Below are positions 44,298 to 53,094 of a stretch of DNA of 64,000 nt, in pieces; the first letter of the stretch is position 1, and every line of letters starts with the position of its first letter. Position numbers and translations under genes: made by a program. Below the pieces are notes generated by a model, which saw nothing but the letters and a program-made list of their open reading frames with translations, was not told the origin of the DNA and made no database searches. This DNA is from Flemingiibacterium sp045578725 (GTDB lineage Bacteria; Bacillota; Clostridia; Oscillospirales; CAG-272). The DNA is taken from NCBI GenBank assembly GCA_045578725.1, contig JAZNKS010000018.1:19407-83406 (forward strand), read 5' to 3'.

Positions 44298-44981
44298 TCA
44301 CCCGGTTGGCCGGATCAGCGAATATTCGCCGCGCCGGAGCACATCGGTAAGATCGGCGGGGGTGAGGATCGGACGGTCGGTTTCGATTCCGCCGAGGCCG
44401 ACTGCGTGGGGGCCGTGGCAATCGGAGCCTGATGTCATGGCTTTTGCGTAATGGACGGCCCACGTTTCCGCCATCCGGTTACGAAAATCCTCGGTCCCGC
44501 CGTTGAAGCTCTCGATTCCAAAGAGCGGTGCGGGATCGCGGACGGTCATGGCGTTCCGGAAGGGATGGGCCTGCACCGTCAAAACCGACGGCGGGAGCAG
44601 CGCGATCACCGATTCGATATCCCGCTGACGGTTCAGCAGGGGAAGACGGTAGAAATCCTCTTCCGTCATGCCGTAGAGCAGATAATCGTTGATGCTGCCG
44701 TCGATGCGTACTTCGGCACCGGGGAGCACGGTGAAGCCGAGCTCCTGCCCTTTGACGCGGGCATGGCGATAGCCGAGCAGCCAGCGGTCGATGATCGCCG
44801 TATGGAAGGTACCGGTAAGCTCATCGGCAAACCAATCGAAAAAAAGCCCGAAATAATGATCGGTGACGATCATACCGTGATACCCCGCCTCACGATAGGC
44901 CAGAACCAGCTCCTCGCCGGAGAGAGCGGCGACCCTATCACATTCCGACGTGTGGACGTGGGTTTCGTAGCGGTAGATCAT
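44298..44981 (-). CDS. PHP-domain hydrolase, second copy
   Basis: The 227-residue protein has PHP metal-binding blocks: ETHVHTSE (His8, His10), VTDHYFG, LPGAEVRI, a QAHPFRN strand and SGSDCHGP near the C-terminus. It differs from the PHP protein at 6682 in length and sequence, so the two are not recent duplicates. It lies three bases after the GH28 gene and is certainly co-transcribed with it, which suggests removal of a phosphate or ester from a sugar intermediate of pectin breakdown. That function is inferred from context alone. Confidence 0.78.
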   Translation of the reverse strand: MIYRYETHVHTSECDRVAALSGEELVLAYREAGYHGMIVTDHYFGLFFDWFADELTGTFHTAIIDRWLLGYRHARVKGQELGFTVLPGAEVRIDGSINDYLLYGMTEEDFYRLPLLNRQRDIESVIALLPPSVLTVQAHPFRNAMTVRDPAPLFGIESFNGGTEDFRNRMAETWAVHYAKAMTSGSDCHGPHAVGLGGIETDRPILTPADLTDVLRRGEYSLIRPTG

Positions 44982-44984
44982 GAA

Positions 44985-46376
44985 TTAAATCACCTCATAA
45001 TCGGTGAGAACTCCGTAGCCTATGCCGCCGCGGGGCGTGGTGTTCGGATAATCCTCATTCACCGTCAGGCGGATGGCGCGCAGATGACGGTCACGCTCCT
45101 CGGGAAGGGCGCGGCGGCCGGCAAAGACGGCGTTCTCAACGCGGATTCCGCGCACGGTGCAGACGGCATCGGGATCGAACAGCTCGCCCCACTTGGCGGG
45201 ATCGTCGGGATCCAGCTTTAAGGTGGCCGTCAGCGGGCCGACCTTGACAAGGGTGATGTCCTTCTTTGCCAGCTCGTCGGCGGATTCGGCGACGCGGACA
45301 TTCCGGATGAGGATGTTTTCGCAGTCGGCGCAGATTTCAAACAGGCCGCGCACCGCAATCCGGTCGGCAAAGCCGTGGGTGAGAATCCGCGGGAAGACGA
45401 TATCCTCAAAATACAGATCGTGCATCCGGCCGACGGTGCCGGAGGTATCGTCAAGACCGTTGATTTCATTGAGCCAGAAGGGCTGGGCGTACAGCTTGTA
45501 GGTGTACACGCCCGAGATCCCCGACAGGATGCAGGAATGGATGTCGCAGTCCGCCGTCCGGCCGTCCGAAAAGACCTTCTGGCCGGGAAGCAGACGGAAT
45601 TCGTTGTTGGTGGAGGTCACGTTTTCGACCAGAATGTGATCGATCGTGCCGAAGGTCATGGCCGAGGAATGCCAGTCCCAGGCGTTGAGGGCTACCATAT
45701 CATCGCCCATATCGTCGCCGGAGAGATTTTTGATCACGCCGAAGGAGGCGGGGCCGTTGACATGGATGCCGTCCTTGTGATAGGACTCAAAGCGGATATC
45801 GGAGATAAGGAAGGATTTCGCATTGGAAATCTGGACGGCGTAGGAGGTGGATTCACGGAAGGTGACATTCCGGATGCGGATCCGCTCGACGTTGGATAAG
45901 AGCATGATCGCAAAGGTGCCGGGGATGGGGTTCTCCCGCGAGGAGCAAAGCTTGCCGTTTTCGGTATTCAGCGAGGTCCAGATGCCGCCCTCAACGGACA
46001 GATCGGTATCGGGATCGGCGAGGGTGACCGGCGTATCGTTGCCGGGGATGAGGTTGGCATTGCGCACGAGGCAGACATCCCGGCCCGGCAGGAGGCCGAT
46101 TATCTGGGATGGCGAAACCCGCAGGGCATTGCCGCTTGTCAGAATGAGGGAGTCATCCAGCCAGACGGGATGGCCGAGATCGGGGATTTCGACCCGCCGC
46201 GCCTCGGCAAGCGCCCGATTGATGGCATCGGTCCAGATTTCGGCTTCGGTATCGGTTTCCCCGATGCGGACGATTTCGCGGCGCACCAGATGCTGCCATC
46301 CGCGCACGTCGGCAAAGTCTATTTGTGTATCGTCAGCCGGGATACCGGCAAGAATCTGTTTTTTCAGCTGTTCCAT
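44985..46376 (-). CDS. GH28-like right-handed beta-helix glycosidase
   Basis: The 463-residue protein is built of short repeating beta coils typical of pectin-active enzymes (LLSNVERIRIRNVTF, ISNAKSFLISDIRF, GTIDHILVENVTS). The GH28-like core is HKDGIHVNGP followed by GDDMGDDMVALN at about residues 218-229, where the acidic catalytic residues are expected. GH28 enzymes hydrolyse polygalacturonan or rhamnogalacturonan. No signal peptide is present, pointing to cytoplasmic cleavage of imported fragments. It leads a two-gene operon with the PHP hydrolase and has a perfect consensus promoter. Confidence 0.7.
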   Translation of the reverse strand: MEQLKKQILAGIPADDTQIDFADVRGWQHLVRREIVRIGETDTEAEIWTDAINRALAEARRVEIPDLGHPVWLDDSLILTSGNALRVSPSQIIGLLPGRDVCLVRNANLIPGNDTPVTLADPDTDLSVEGGIWTSLNTENGKLCSSRENPIPGTFAIMLLSNVERIRIRNVTFRESTSYAVQISNAKSFLISDIRFESYHKDGIHVNGPASFGVIKNLSGDDMGDDMVALNAWDWHSSAMTFGTIDHILVENVTSTNNEFRLLPGQKVFSDGRTADCDIHSCILSGISGVYTYKLYAQPFWLNEINGLDDTSGTVGRMHDLYFEDIVFPRILTHGFADRIAVRGLFEICADCENILIRNVRVAESADELAKKDITLVKVGPLTATLKLDPDDPAKWGELFDPDAVCTVRGIRVENAVFAGRRALPEERDRHLRAIRLTVNEDYPNTTPRGGIGYGVLTDYEVI

Positions 46377-46403
46377 AAAGAGCCTCCTGGGATGTTTTCT
46401 TCT

Positions 46404-46432
46404 ATTATAGCACAGGAAGCCGCCGCTGTCAA
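46404..46432 (-). promoter_or_regulatory. consensus promoter for GH28/PHP operon
   Basis: On the minus strand TTGACA (46427-46432), 17 bases, TATAAT (46404-46409). Confidence 0.85.
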
Positions 46433-46473
46433 GAATAAAGGGGCGGACTGCGGGGCGTGACCGTTTTCTTCTC

Positions 46474-46502
46474 TTGACATTGGAGGGGGTGTGTGTTATA
46501 AT
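46474..46502 (+). promoter_or_regulatory. consensus promoter for GH20 gene
   Basis: TTGACA (46474-46479), 17 bases, TATAAT (46497-46502). It stands back to back with the GH28 promoter, 41 bases apart. Confidence 0.85.
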
Positions 46503-46577
46503 GAAAGCGCAGACGGCATCACCTGCACATATCCCGCACCATTATTTCCGTACCGCGGAAGAAAGGCAGCAGAAATT

Positions 46578-48266
46578 ATGATTATCCCAAGAATCAAAAA
46601 AGAAAAAGCGTTGGGCTTTTCTCACACGCTTCCCGAGATCCTTTCGGTTTATACCTGCGACAGCCCCGGCGAAAAAGCCTATGATGTGCTCCGGATTTTT
46701 CTCCCCACCGTTATTTTTGTCAAAGCGGCAAGACGGGCGGATGCGCACATTGTATTTGAGTGCCGCCCCGCGGTTACCAAAAACAGCGAGAAGTATGAAA
46801 TCCACGCCGGGAATCTGCCGATTACCGTGCACTACCGTGCATTCCCCGGTGCCAGAAACGCCGCCTCCACGCTGGCACAGCTCCTCCGGCGGACCGACGG
46901 CGGCTATACATTGGAAGCGGCTGACATCGAGGATGAGCCGGACTGCGAGATCCGGAGCATTCTGCTCGATTCGGCCCGCACGCTCATTCCCGTCCCGGTC
47001 ATGAAGGACAATATTATCCGTCTGGCCCTCGCCAAATACAATCTGATTCACTTCCACCTCTCCGACTCGCAGGGCCTTGCCTTCAAGTCCGATGTCTATC
47101 CGCAGATCGACGGCCCGCATCATGAGCAGTACACCAAAGCGGAGCTTCGTGAAATTATCGAATTCGGCGAGCGGATGGGAATCGAATTTATGCCCGAGAT
47201 TGAGTTCCCCGCACACGCATCCCGGATTCTGCATGACCTTCCCGAGCTTGCCTGCAAGCCCATTCACGATGAGCTCTGCCCGTGGGTCATGTGCGCGGGA
47301 AGCGAGGCTACCTATACCTATCTCGAAAACATCTACACCGAGCTTGCGGAGATCTTCCAAAACAGCCGCTTTATTCATGTCGGCACCGATGAGATTGCCA
47401 TGATGGACCGAAGCGATACCCATCCTGTCTGGCATGACTGTGCGGTCTGCCGGGCCATGTGCGAGCGGGAAGGAATCGACAGCACAAGTGTTACGGAGAT
47501 TTTCTACTATATGCTCCGCCGTGTCTACGGAATTATCACAAAGCTCGGACGGCGCATGGTCATGTGGAATGACAATATTGATATCGCAAAGTCGCCCGAG
47601 CTTCCGCGCGATATCCTCATTCTGTTCTGGCGGGTTGCCGGCAAAAACCGCGGCCCTCGCGAGGGCTGCTCCATGCGGCGCTTCTTAGAGGAGGGCTTTG
47701 AATGCCTGAACTCCTATTATCCCGAGTGCTACATCGAACGCGATTTCTATGCCAACAACGATGAAACCATCCGCCGCTGGACACCGGTCAGCTTCCCCAC
47801 CGAAGATCCCGGACTCATCGAAAAGAATATCAACTCGGTGCCCATTGAGGATCCGGCGCTTGCCGCGCAGGTTCTGGGCGGCGGTCCCTGCGCATGGGGG
47901 GAGGAAAACGGGCTCGGTCACTTCATGTGGTCCCTTCCCAGCTCCATCCTGCTCTATGGCGACCGGCTCTGGAATACCGGTGTGTGCGAAGATCGTGAAG
48001 CCTTTGGCCGGGCGGCCACGCGCTGGGCACTGGGCATCGACACGCCGGACGGCTTTGATGTTTACCGTGAATTCGGCGGATTCATGCAGCCGCGCTCCAT
48101 CGACGGCACCCGGATGTGGGCCGACCGCGCCGCTGCGGATCTTAAGGATACCGAGCAGACGCTGAAGGCTCTCGTGAAGCCCTTCACCTATACCGGCCGG
48201 CTGGCCGGCGAATATGTCCGCTCGATCGAGTGGCTGAATAAGCAGCGCGCCGACGGGAAAGAATAA
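46578..48266 (+). CDS. beta-N-acetylhexosaminidase-like glycosidase (GH20)
   Basis: Start 46578 is chosen because the frame from 46491 overlaps the -10 box; a GAAAGG lies 12 bases upstream. The 562-residue product has an N-terminal GH20b-like domain, then the barrel: IRSILLDSARTLIP, YNLIHFHLSDSQG, the catalytic pair in FIHVGTDEI (Asp271, Glu272), MVMWNDN and GGGPCAWGEEN. GH20 enzymes remove terminal N-acetylglucosamine or N-acetylgalactosamine by substrate-assisted catalysis; host mucin or chitin fragments are possible substrates. No signal peptide is visible, so it acts in the cytoplasm. It is a single-gene unit. Confidence 0.85.
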   Translation: MIIPRIKKEKALGFSHTLPEILSVYTCDSPGEKAYDVLRIFLPTVIFVKAARRADAHIVFECRPAVTKNSEKYEIHAGNLPITVHYRAFPGARNAASTLAQLLRRTDGGYTLEAADIEDEPDCEIRSILLDSARTLIPVPVMKDNIIRLALAKYNLIHFHLSDSQGLAFKSDVYPQIDGPHHEQYTKAELREIIEFGERMGIEFMPEIEFPAHASRILHDLPELACKPIHDELCPWVMCAGSEATYTYLENIYTELAEIFQNSRFIHVGTDEIAMMDRSDTHPVWHDCAVCRAMCEREGIDSTSVTEIFYYMLRRVYGIITKLGRRMVMWNDNIDIAKSPELPRDILILFWRVAGKNRGPREGCSMRRFLEEGFECLNSYYPECYIERDFYANNDETIRRWTPVSFPTEDPGLIEKNINSVPIEDPALAAQVLGGGPCAWGEENGLGHFMWSLPSSILLYGDRLWNTGVCEDREAFGRAATRWALGIDTPDGFDVYREFGGFMQPRSIDGTRMWADRAAADLKDTEQTLKALVKPFTYTGRLAGEYVRSIEWLNKQRADGKE

Positions 48267-48301
48267 ATAGCCGGCAGGATGCCGGATGCTCCATACGGTT
48301 T

Positions 48302-48340
48302 CCGGGGGCTGCACAGACTTTTGGTCTGCGCAGCCCCCGG
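48302..48340. terminator. terminator between convergent GH20 and AraC genes
   Basis: CCGGGGGCTGC and GCAGCCCCCGG, with an inner CAGAC/GTCTG extension, form a stem of up to 17 base pairs with one mismatch, followed by a T-rich run. Confidence 0.85.
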
Positions 48341-48388
48341 CTTGTTTTCTCCTTTATGCTTTTCGCGGAAGCCGACCGTCTTCAGCGC

Positions 48389-49270
48389 TCACAGTCCTCT
48401 CCGTCGGAAGGCCGTCGGGGTCATGCCGCAGCGGGCATGAAAGGCTTCGTAGAAGCCGGAAGGTGAGGAGAAGCCTACCTTCAGAGCGATGGCCGATGCC
48501 GGCAGATCGGTCATGCGGAGCAGATCCTCCGCCGCACTCAGCCGGCAGTCGGTGAGCATCCGGTGGAAGGTCATGCCGTAGATCCGATGGGTGATCCGAT
48601 TGAGCTGGCTCGGGCTGATAAAGAGCCGGGCGGCCACGGATGTCAGGGTCAGATCCCGGTCAAAGTAATTGTTCAGCAGCTGCTCGAGCTGTGCCGCGCG
48701 GTCAATCTCGCCCGAGCTTTCCGGAAAAAACGATACGGGAAGCTCACGGAAATCCGACCGTCCGGACAGATGGATCAATAGACTCAGCATTTGAAGCGGC
48801 GCATCCAGCCGCATGAGGCCGTCTGCCGATGAAGTCTGATCGATGATATTGCGGATCCGGGCGCAGGCATCGGTCATTCCCGGCCAGATCCGTACCCCGC
48901 CTGCGCGGCAGACCCGGGCGGCCATACCGTACAGATCCGTTCCGCAGGCCATCCGGCGGCGCCGGAGACGGATGCCGACCGCCTGATAAAGGTCGGGATC
49001 GTATGGCGATCGAATATGATGGAGGACCCCCGCCGGAATCATCACAAGATCGAATGGATTCAGCCGGATTTCCTGCTCCTCGAGGCAGAAGCTCACACCG
49101 CTCTGGCGGCAGACGATGAATTCCGTGTAAGCATGGATATGATTGATGATGGACGGCGGCATGAGATCGGCGGTGCCGTCATTATCGTCCGGAGCGATAA
49201 GGCTGAGGGAGAGATTTTCCGCCGTGATGTCGGATTCCCGGAACCGGGGAATGGGGAGTGCTTCGTTCAT
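48389..49270 (-). CDS. AraC-family transcriptional regulator
   Basis: The 293-residue protein has a cupin-like N-terminus (IINHIHAYTEFIVCRQSGVS, VMIPAGVLHHI) and a C-terminal pair of helix-turn-helix motifs, VAARLFISPSQLNRITHRIY and IALKVGFSSPSGFYEAF, then MTPTAFR. It is a close relative of the AraC gene at 12090. It is divergent from the GH43-like/solute-binding operon starting at 49433, its probable target: the 163-base gap carries two opposite promoters and a repeated ATTCCGGA motif. Confidence 0.85.
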   Translation of the reverse strand: MNEALPIPRFRESDITAENLSLSLIAPDDNDGTADLMPPSIINHIHAYTEFIVCRQSGVSFCLEEQEIRLNPFDLVMIPAGVLHHIRSPYDPDLYQAVGIRLRRRRMACGTDLYGMAARVCRAGGVRIWPGMTDACARIRNIIDQTSSADGLMRLDAPLQMLSLLIHLSGRSDFRELPVSFFPESSGEIDRAAQLEQLLNNYFDRDLTLTSVAARLFISPSQLNRITHRIYGMTFHRMLTDCRLSAAEDLLRMTDLPASAIALKVGFSSPSGFYEAFHARCGMTPTAFRRRGL

Positions 49271-49288
49271 GGGATCACCTCTGCTGTC

Positions 49289-49317
49289 ATTATAGCATCT
49301 GCGGCCCGAAAAGTCAA
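49289..49317 (-). promoter_or_regulatory. promoter of AraC gene
   Basis: On the minus strand TTGACT (49312-49317), 17 bases, TATAAT (49289-49294). Confidence 0.75.
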
Positions 49318-49322
49318 TGAAA

Positions 49323-49370
49323 ATTCCGGAATCCGTTCATCCGGCGGCACAAAATGCACCGATTCCGGAT
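49323..49370 (+). promoter_or_regulatory. repeated ATTCCGGA motif, candidate AraC sites
   Basis: ATTCCGGA occurs at 49323-49330 and again at 49363-49370, exactly 40 bases apart, on the same face of the helix; the first lies in a 10-base palindrome ATTCCGGAAT. The second abuts the -35 of the operon at 49433, the usual place for an AraC activator half-site. Confidence 0.45.
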
Positions 49371-49398
49371 TGCATCCGCCATTACGGTGTGCTATAAT
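49370..49398 (+). promoter_or_regulatory. promoter of GH43-like operon
   Basis: TTGCAT (49370-49375), 17 bases, TATAAT (49393-49398). The weak -35 suits dependence on an activator. Confidence 0.75.
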
Positions 49399-49432
49399 AG
49401 AGAAAATTGATACAGAAGAAAGGTTGATTGCT

Positions 49433-50950
49433 ATGATCGATATCGGATCCCGCCGCGAATGTTTTTTTGATGATTTTCTCATCAACACACGGCTGACCAC
49501 CGCCGAATTCCGGATCCATGAGCCGATCCGCCGTGAAACGCTGATAACCTTTGACAGACCGTGGGAGGGGGACGGAAGCACCTCCCAATGTCTGGTGAAG
49601 GCGAAGGATCACTATCGCCTCTACTACATCGGCCGGAATATGATCCACGAAAGTGACGGCCATTCGGCCTACTGCCACTGCGTGGCCTTCAGCAAAGATG
49701 GCCTGCACTGGGAGCGCCCAAACCTCGGGCTGATTGAATACGACGGCTCGACGGACAACAATATCCTCTGCACCCGTGAGAGCGCATACGGCGGCCCGAT
49801 GGGGGCGATGTTCGTCTTCTATGATGAAAATCCGGCCTGCCCGGAGACGGAACGCTGGAAGATGGTTTCCAACAAATACGGCCCGGAGGAGCTCTTCTGG
49901 GTGACAAGCCCGGACGGGATTCACTTCGATTTTGCCAACCGCACCACCATTGACATCGGCGGCTATTATGACAGCCTGAACACCTGCTTCTGGGATAAGG
50001 AGGCTGGAAAATACCGCTGCTATTACCGGGGCTACCATCTGCCGGACGGGTATGACGGGGAATGCACGAATGCCCATCAGCGGAGCAGCTACTCCATCCG
50101 GATCCGCGATATTATGGTATCGGAATCTGCGGACGGCAAAAACTGGACCGCACTCGGCCGGATCGATATGGGCGAGGCCGAGGATATCGAGCTGTACGAG
50201 AATGTTATCACCCCGTATTACCGCGCACCGCATATGCTGATCGGCTTCCCGACCCGCTATATGGGCCGCCGGAGCTGGACGGCCAATTACGATGAGCTCT
50301 GCGGACGGGAAAAGCGGACCGAGCGGTATGGGCGTGAGCCGCGCTTCGGCCTTGCCGTCACCGACTGCACCTTCATGTGCTCCCGCGACGGCCTGCACTT
50401 CGAGCGCCGGGATGAAGCTTTCATCCGCCCCGGCCCGGAGAATGGCCGCAACTGGCTCTACGGTGACGGCTATCCGTCCTACAGTATGCTGGAAACACCG
50501 TCCGCTGTCCGCGGCGCCGAGAGCGAGATTTCGCTTCTGGTGCCGTCCAACCAATGGATCGAGCCGATCGATCTCGACCGCTATACCATCCGCAAAGACG
50601 GCTTCGTCAGCCTCCATGCCGGCGGAACGAAAGAGGAAACCGTGGTGACAAAACCGTTCACCTTTGAGGGAGAGAATCTGTACGCCAATATCGCCACCTC
50701 GGCGCGCGGGCATCTGTACTTCACACTGTCGCCGTGGGATGACCGTCAGGGTATGCTGCCGGTCTGGGAGAATCCCCGCGCGGTGACCTCCTGCGAAATT
50801 TTCGGTGACTGTACCGACCGGCGGATCCCCTTTGAGGCGGGTGCCCTGGAAGCACTGGCCGGAAAGCGTGTCGTGATGACGGTGCGTATGCGGGATGCCG
50901 ATCTCTATGCCATCCGCTTTGGTAAGGAAAGAAAGGAAGAAAATCAATGA
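49433..50950 (+). CDS. five-bladed propeller glycosidase-like protein (GH43/GH32-like)
   Basis: Start 49433 has GAAAGG upstream and lies after the promoter; the frame from 49016 is antisense to the AraC gene. The 505-residue protein consists of repeated propeller blades with the usual signatures of that fold: LYYIGRN, SKDGLHWERP, FWVTSPDGIHFDF, ESADGKNWTALG and SRDGLHFERRD. Acidic residues in FFDDF and ELYENV may be catalytic, but the exact family cannot be fixed and a role as a glycosidase is inferred from fold and context. It overlaps the solute-binding gene by four bases. Confidence 0.62.
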   Translation: MIDIGSRRECFFDDFLINTRLTTAEFRIHEPIRRETLITFDRPWEGDGSTSQCLVKAKDHYRLYYIGRNMIHESDGHSAYCHCVAFSKDGLHWERPNLGLIEYDGSTDNNILCTRESAYGGPMGAMFVFYDENPACPETERWKMVSNKYGPEELFWVTSPDGIHFDFANRTTIDIGGYYDSLNTCFWDKEAGKYRCYYRGYHLPDGYDGECTNAHQRSSYSIRIRDIMVSESADGKNWTALGRIDMGEAEDIELYENVITPYYRAPHMLIGFPTRYMGRRSWTANYDELCGREKRTERYGREPRFGLAVTDCTFMCSRDGLHFERRDEAFIRPGPENGRNWLYGDGYPSYSMLETPSAVRGAESEISLLVPSNQWIEPIDLDRYTIRKDGFVSLHAGGTKEETVVTKPFTFEGENLYANIATSARGHLYFTLSPWDDRQGMLPVWENPRAVTSCEIFGDCTDRRIPFEAGALEALAGKRVVMTVRMRDADLYAIRFGKERKEENQ

Positions 50951-52386
50951 AACGTCTGATTTCGCGGCTGCTTCTGGCCGCCATGCTGCTTGGAATGACG
51001 GCCTGCGGCACCAAAACGCCGGCCGAAACCACCGCTCCTCACGAGTCCGATACGTCAATCGGCGAAAACACCCTGTCCAATCCGCGCGATGCGATCCCCG
51101 TGAAGGACTTCGGCGGGGCGGAGGTTCATCTGCTTGTGGCCACCGAGACGCCGATCAAATACGAGGCGGAGAACAGTGGCGATATCCTGAGCGATGCGGT
51201 CTATAACCGGAACCGCGCCGTTGAGGAGAATTTCGGTGTCACGCTGCATTTCCAGTTTGTCGGCGGCACGTCCAAGGGCTTTGATGCCTATTCGGCGGCG
51301 CTGAACGGAAGCGTTCTGGCCGGCGATGCTCTTTACGATCTGACCATGCAGAACACAGCTTATATTGAAAAGTGGATCCTCGGCGGTATGTACGCGGATC
51401 TTGCTGCCATGGAGCATCTGAATTTCGAGGATCCCTGGTGGTTCAAAAATGTCAATTCCAAGCTCATCGTGAACGGCCGGCAGTTTGCCTGCTCGGGCGG
51501 CTATGCGATCAATGCCGTCAGCGACAGCTGGTGTGTTCTCTATAACCGCGAGCTGCAGGATTCTCTCAAGCTGAAGAATCCCTATGATTATGTCTTTGAC
51601 GGGAAGTGGACATGGGATGTCTGGATGCAGATGTGCCGGGATGCCGAGTACGATCTGAACGGCGACACCGTGATGGATGCCAATGACCGGTACGGCGTGG
51701 ACTGCCACGGTGTCGGCCTGCTGACCTCTCTCCAGTTCGGCCTCGGACATCGGATTATCGAAACCGACGAAAACGGCACGCCGGTCTTTGTCGGGGTATC
51801 CGACCGGACGGTGGATATCATGGACAGGCTGACCGCTCTGTACAACGATCGGAATGTCTTCTATTCGGCGACGAGCGTACCGGATATGGTGACGATGTTC
51901 ACCACGGGCAAGTCGCTGACGATGTGCTACACGATGAATATCATCGAAACCACCGAGATGCGTCAGGGCCCGGATTTCGGCATCCTGCCGCTCCCGAAGC
52001 TGGATGAGGCGCAGGATTCGTATTACACCTACTGCTTCATGGATTCCTTCGCGATCCCGAAGGTCATCAAGGATGAGGAAATGAGCCAGCTGGTGCTCAA
52101 TGCCCTCAACTGCTATTCGTACTACGATGTGATCCCGCAGTACAAGGAGAGCGTGCTCCAGAACAAGCTGACCCGCGATGATGAATCGGCGGCGGTCATC
52201 GACCTTCTGCTGGAGGGCGTTGTCACGGATTTCGGCTGTGTCTTCCTGCAGGCGCTGGACAATGCGCTTCTGTACAGCTATTCGGTATTCAAGAATGAAA
52301 GCTGGGCCACCTGGTGGGCCGCCAACGAGACCCGGCTGCAGGAGAATCTCAATAAGCTGATTGAAGACTTCGATGAACTGGAATAA
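50947..52386 (+). CDS. extracellular solute-binding lipoprotein (paralogue 5)
   Basis: The 479-residue lipoprotein has lipobox GMTAC (Cys20). Landmarks shared with the other four are VEENFGVTL, DPWWFKNVNSKLIVNGRQF, KNPYDYVFDGKWTWDVWM, the EF-hand-like loop DLNGDTVMDANDRYG and FGILPLPKLDEAQDSYY. It overlaps the propeller-protein gene by ATGA, so glycosidase-like and binding proteins are made together, just as at 417 and at 40403. A terminator follows at once, so no permease is co-transcribed. Confidence 0.8.
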   Translation: MKRLISRLLLAAMLLGMTACGTKTPAETTAPHESDTSIGENTLSNPRDAIPVKDFGGAEVHLLVATETPIKYEAENSGDILSDAVYNRNRAVEENFGVTLHFQFVGGTSKGFDAYSAALNGSVLAGDALYDLTMQNTAYIEKWILGGMYADLAAMEHLNFEDPWWFKNVNSKLIVNGRQFACSGGYAINAVSDSWCVLYNRELQDSLKLKNPYDYVFDGKWTWDVWMQMCRDAEYDLNGDTVMDANDRYGVDCHGVGLLTSLQFGLGHRIIETDENGTPVFVGVSDRTVDIMDRLTALYNDRNVFYSATSVPDMVTMFTTGKSLTMCYTMNIIETTEMRQGPDFGILPLPKLDEAQDSYYTYCFMDSFAIPKVIKDEEMSQLVLNALNCYSYYDVIPQYKESVLQNKLTRDDESAAVIDLLLEGVVTDFGCVFLQALDNALLYSYSVFKNESWATWWAANETRLQENLNKLIEDFDELE

Positions 52387-52400
52387 ATAAGAATGAATAG

Positions 52401-52426
52401 AAAACCGCCCCCCAGGGGGCGGTTTT
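52401..52426. terminator. bidirectional terminator
   Basis: AAAACCGCCCCC and GGGGGCGGTTTT face each other around a very short loop, giving a U tract in both directions between convergent genes. Confidence 0.88.
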
Positions 52427-52456
52427 CCTGTATGATCGGCCGGCGTTTGCGGATGC

Positions 52457-53080
52457 TTACTGCACCTCGGCTCCGCCCCATTCGATGACGGTGAAGCCCT
52501 CGCGGGCAGGGGAGGTCAGCTCCTGAGGCTCAATTCCGATCGGTGTGTCGAGGCTCTTCCACGCCATGAAGACCCGGATCAGCGTGTCGGGTGAGGGGGT
52601 AATCGTCAGCGCGGCCGAATCGGTGTAGACGGCGCTCTGGAAGGCGATGAGATTCCATTTGTTCGCCTCCAGCTTCGGGAGCCAGTAGACGATGAATTCA
52701 TTGGCCTCGGCGCGATTGAGGCCGAGGGAGGCAAGCGCCCATTCAAGAAAGGCGGCACTATCCCGGCCCGCCACGCAGAAGCCGCGGCTGAAATCGTACC
52801 GGACATCCGATTGCCCCTCCCAGTACAGATAGCGGTAGGTCTGGCCGGAGCCATCCATCAGCGTGCCGTCGGGATGGGCCGTGACACGCCAGCCGCCGTT
52901 ATAGGCGGGATAGGTGGTTGTCAGCTCGCCCGCATAATCGAGGGTGACGGATACCTCCGTCGGCGATTCGGGATAGAGATAGATCACCGGCTTCTCGGCG
53001 CGGGCGATGTTATCCAGCGGATTGTCACAGCCCGCAAGCAGGAGCAGGGCGCAGATAAGCAGCATCAGACAGCGTTTCAT
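52457..53080 (-). CDS. lipoprotein of unknown function in sigma operon
   Basis: The 207-residue product has a lipoprotein signal (LLLAGC, Cys18). After the tether comes KPVIYLYPESPTEVSVTLDY, a recognisable opening of a family of bacterial hypothetical proteins, then WRVTAHPDG, YLYWEGQ and FIVYWLPKLEANKWNLIAF. Function is not known. It lies 14 bases downstream of the membrane anti-sigma gene and shares its transcript, so it probably belongs to the envelope response run by the sigma factor at 53778. Confidence 0.65.
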   Translation of the reverse strand: MKRCLMLLICALLLLAGCDNPLDNIARAEKPVIYLYPESPTEVSVTLDYAGELTTTYPAYNGGWRVTAHPDGTLMDGSGQTYRYLYWEGQSDVRYDFSRGFCVAGRDSAAFLEWALASLGLNRAEANEFIVYWLPKLEANKWNLIAFQSAVYTDSAALTITPSPDTLIRVFMAWKSLDTPIGIEPQELTSPAREGFTVIEWGGAEVQ

Positions 53081-53094
53081 GGTGGTTTCCTCCC

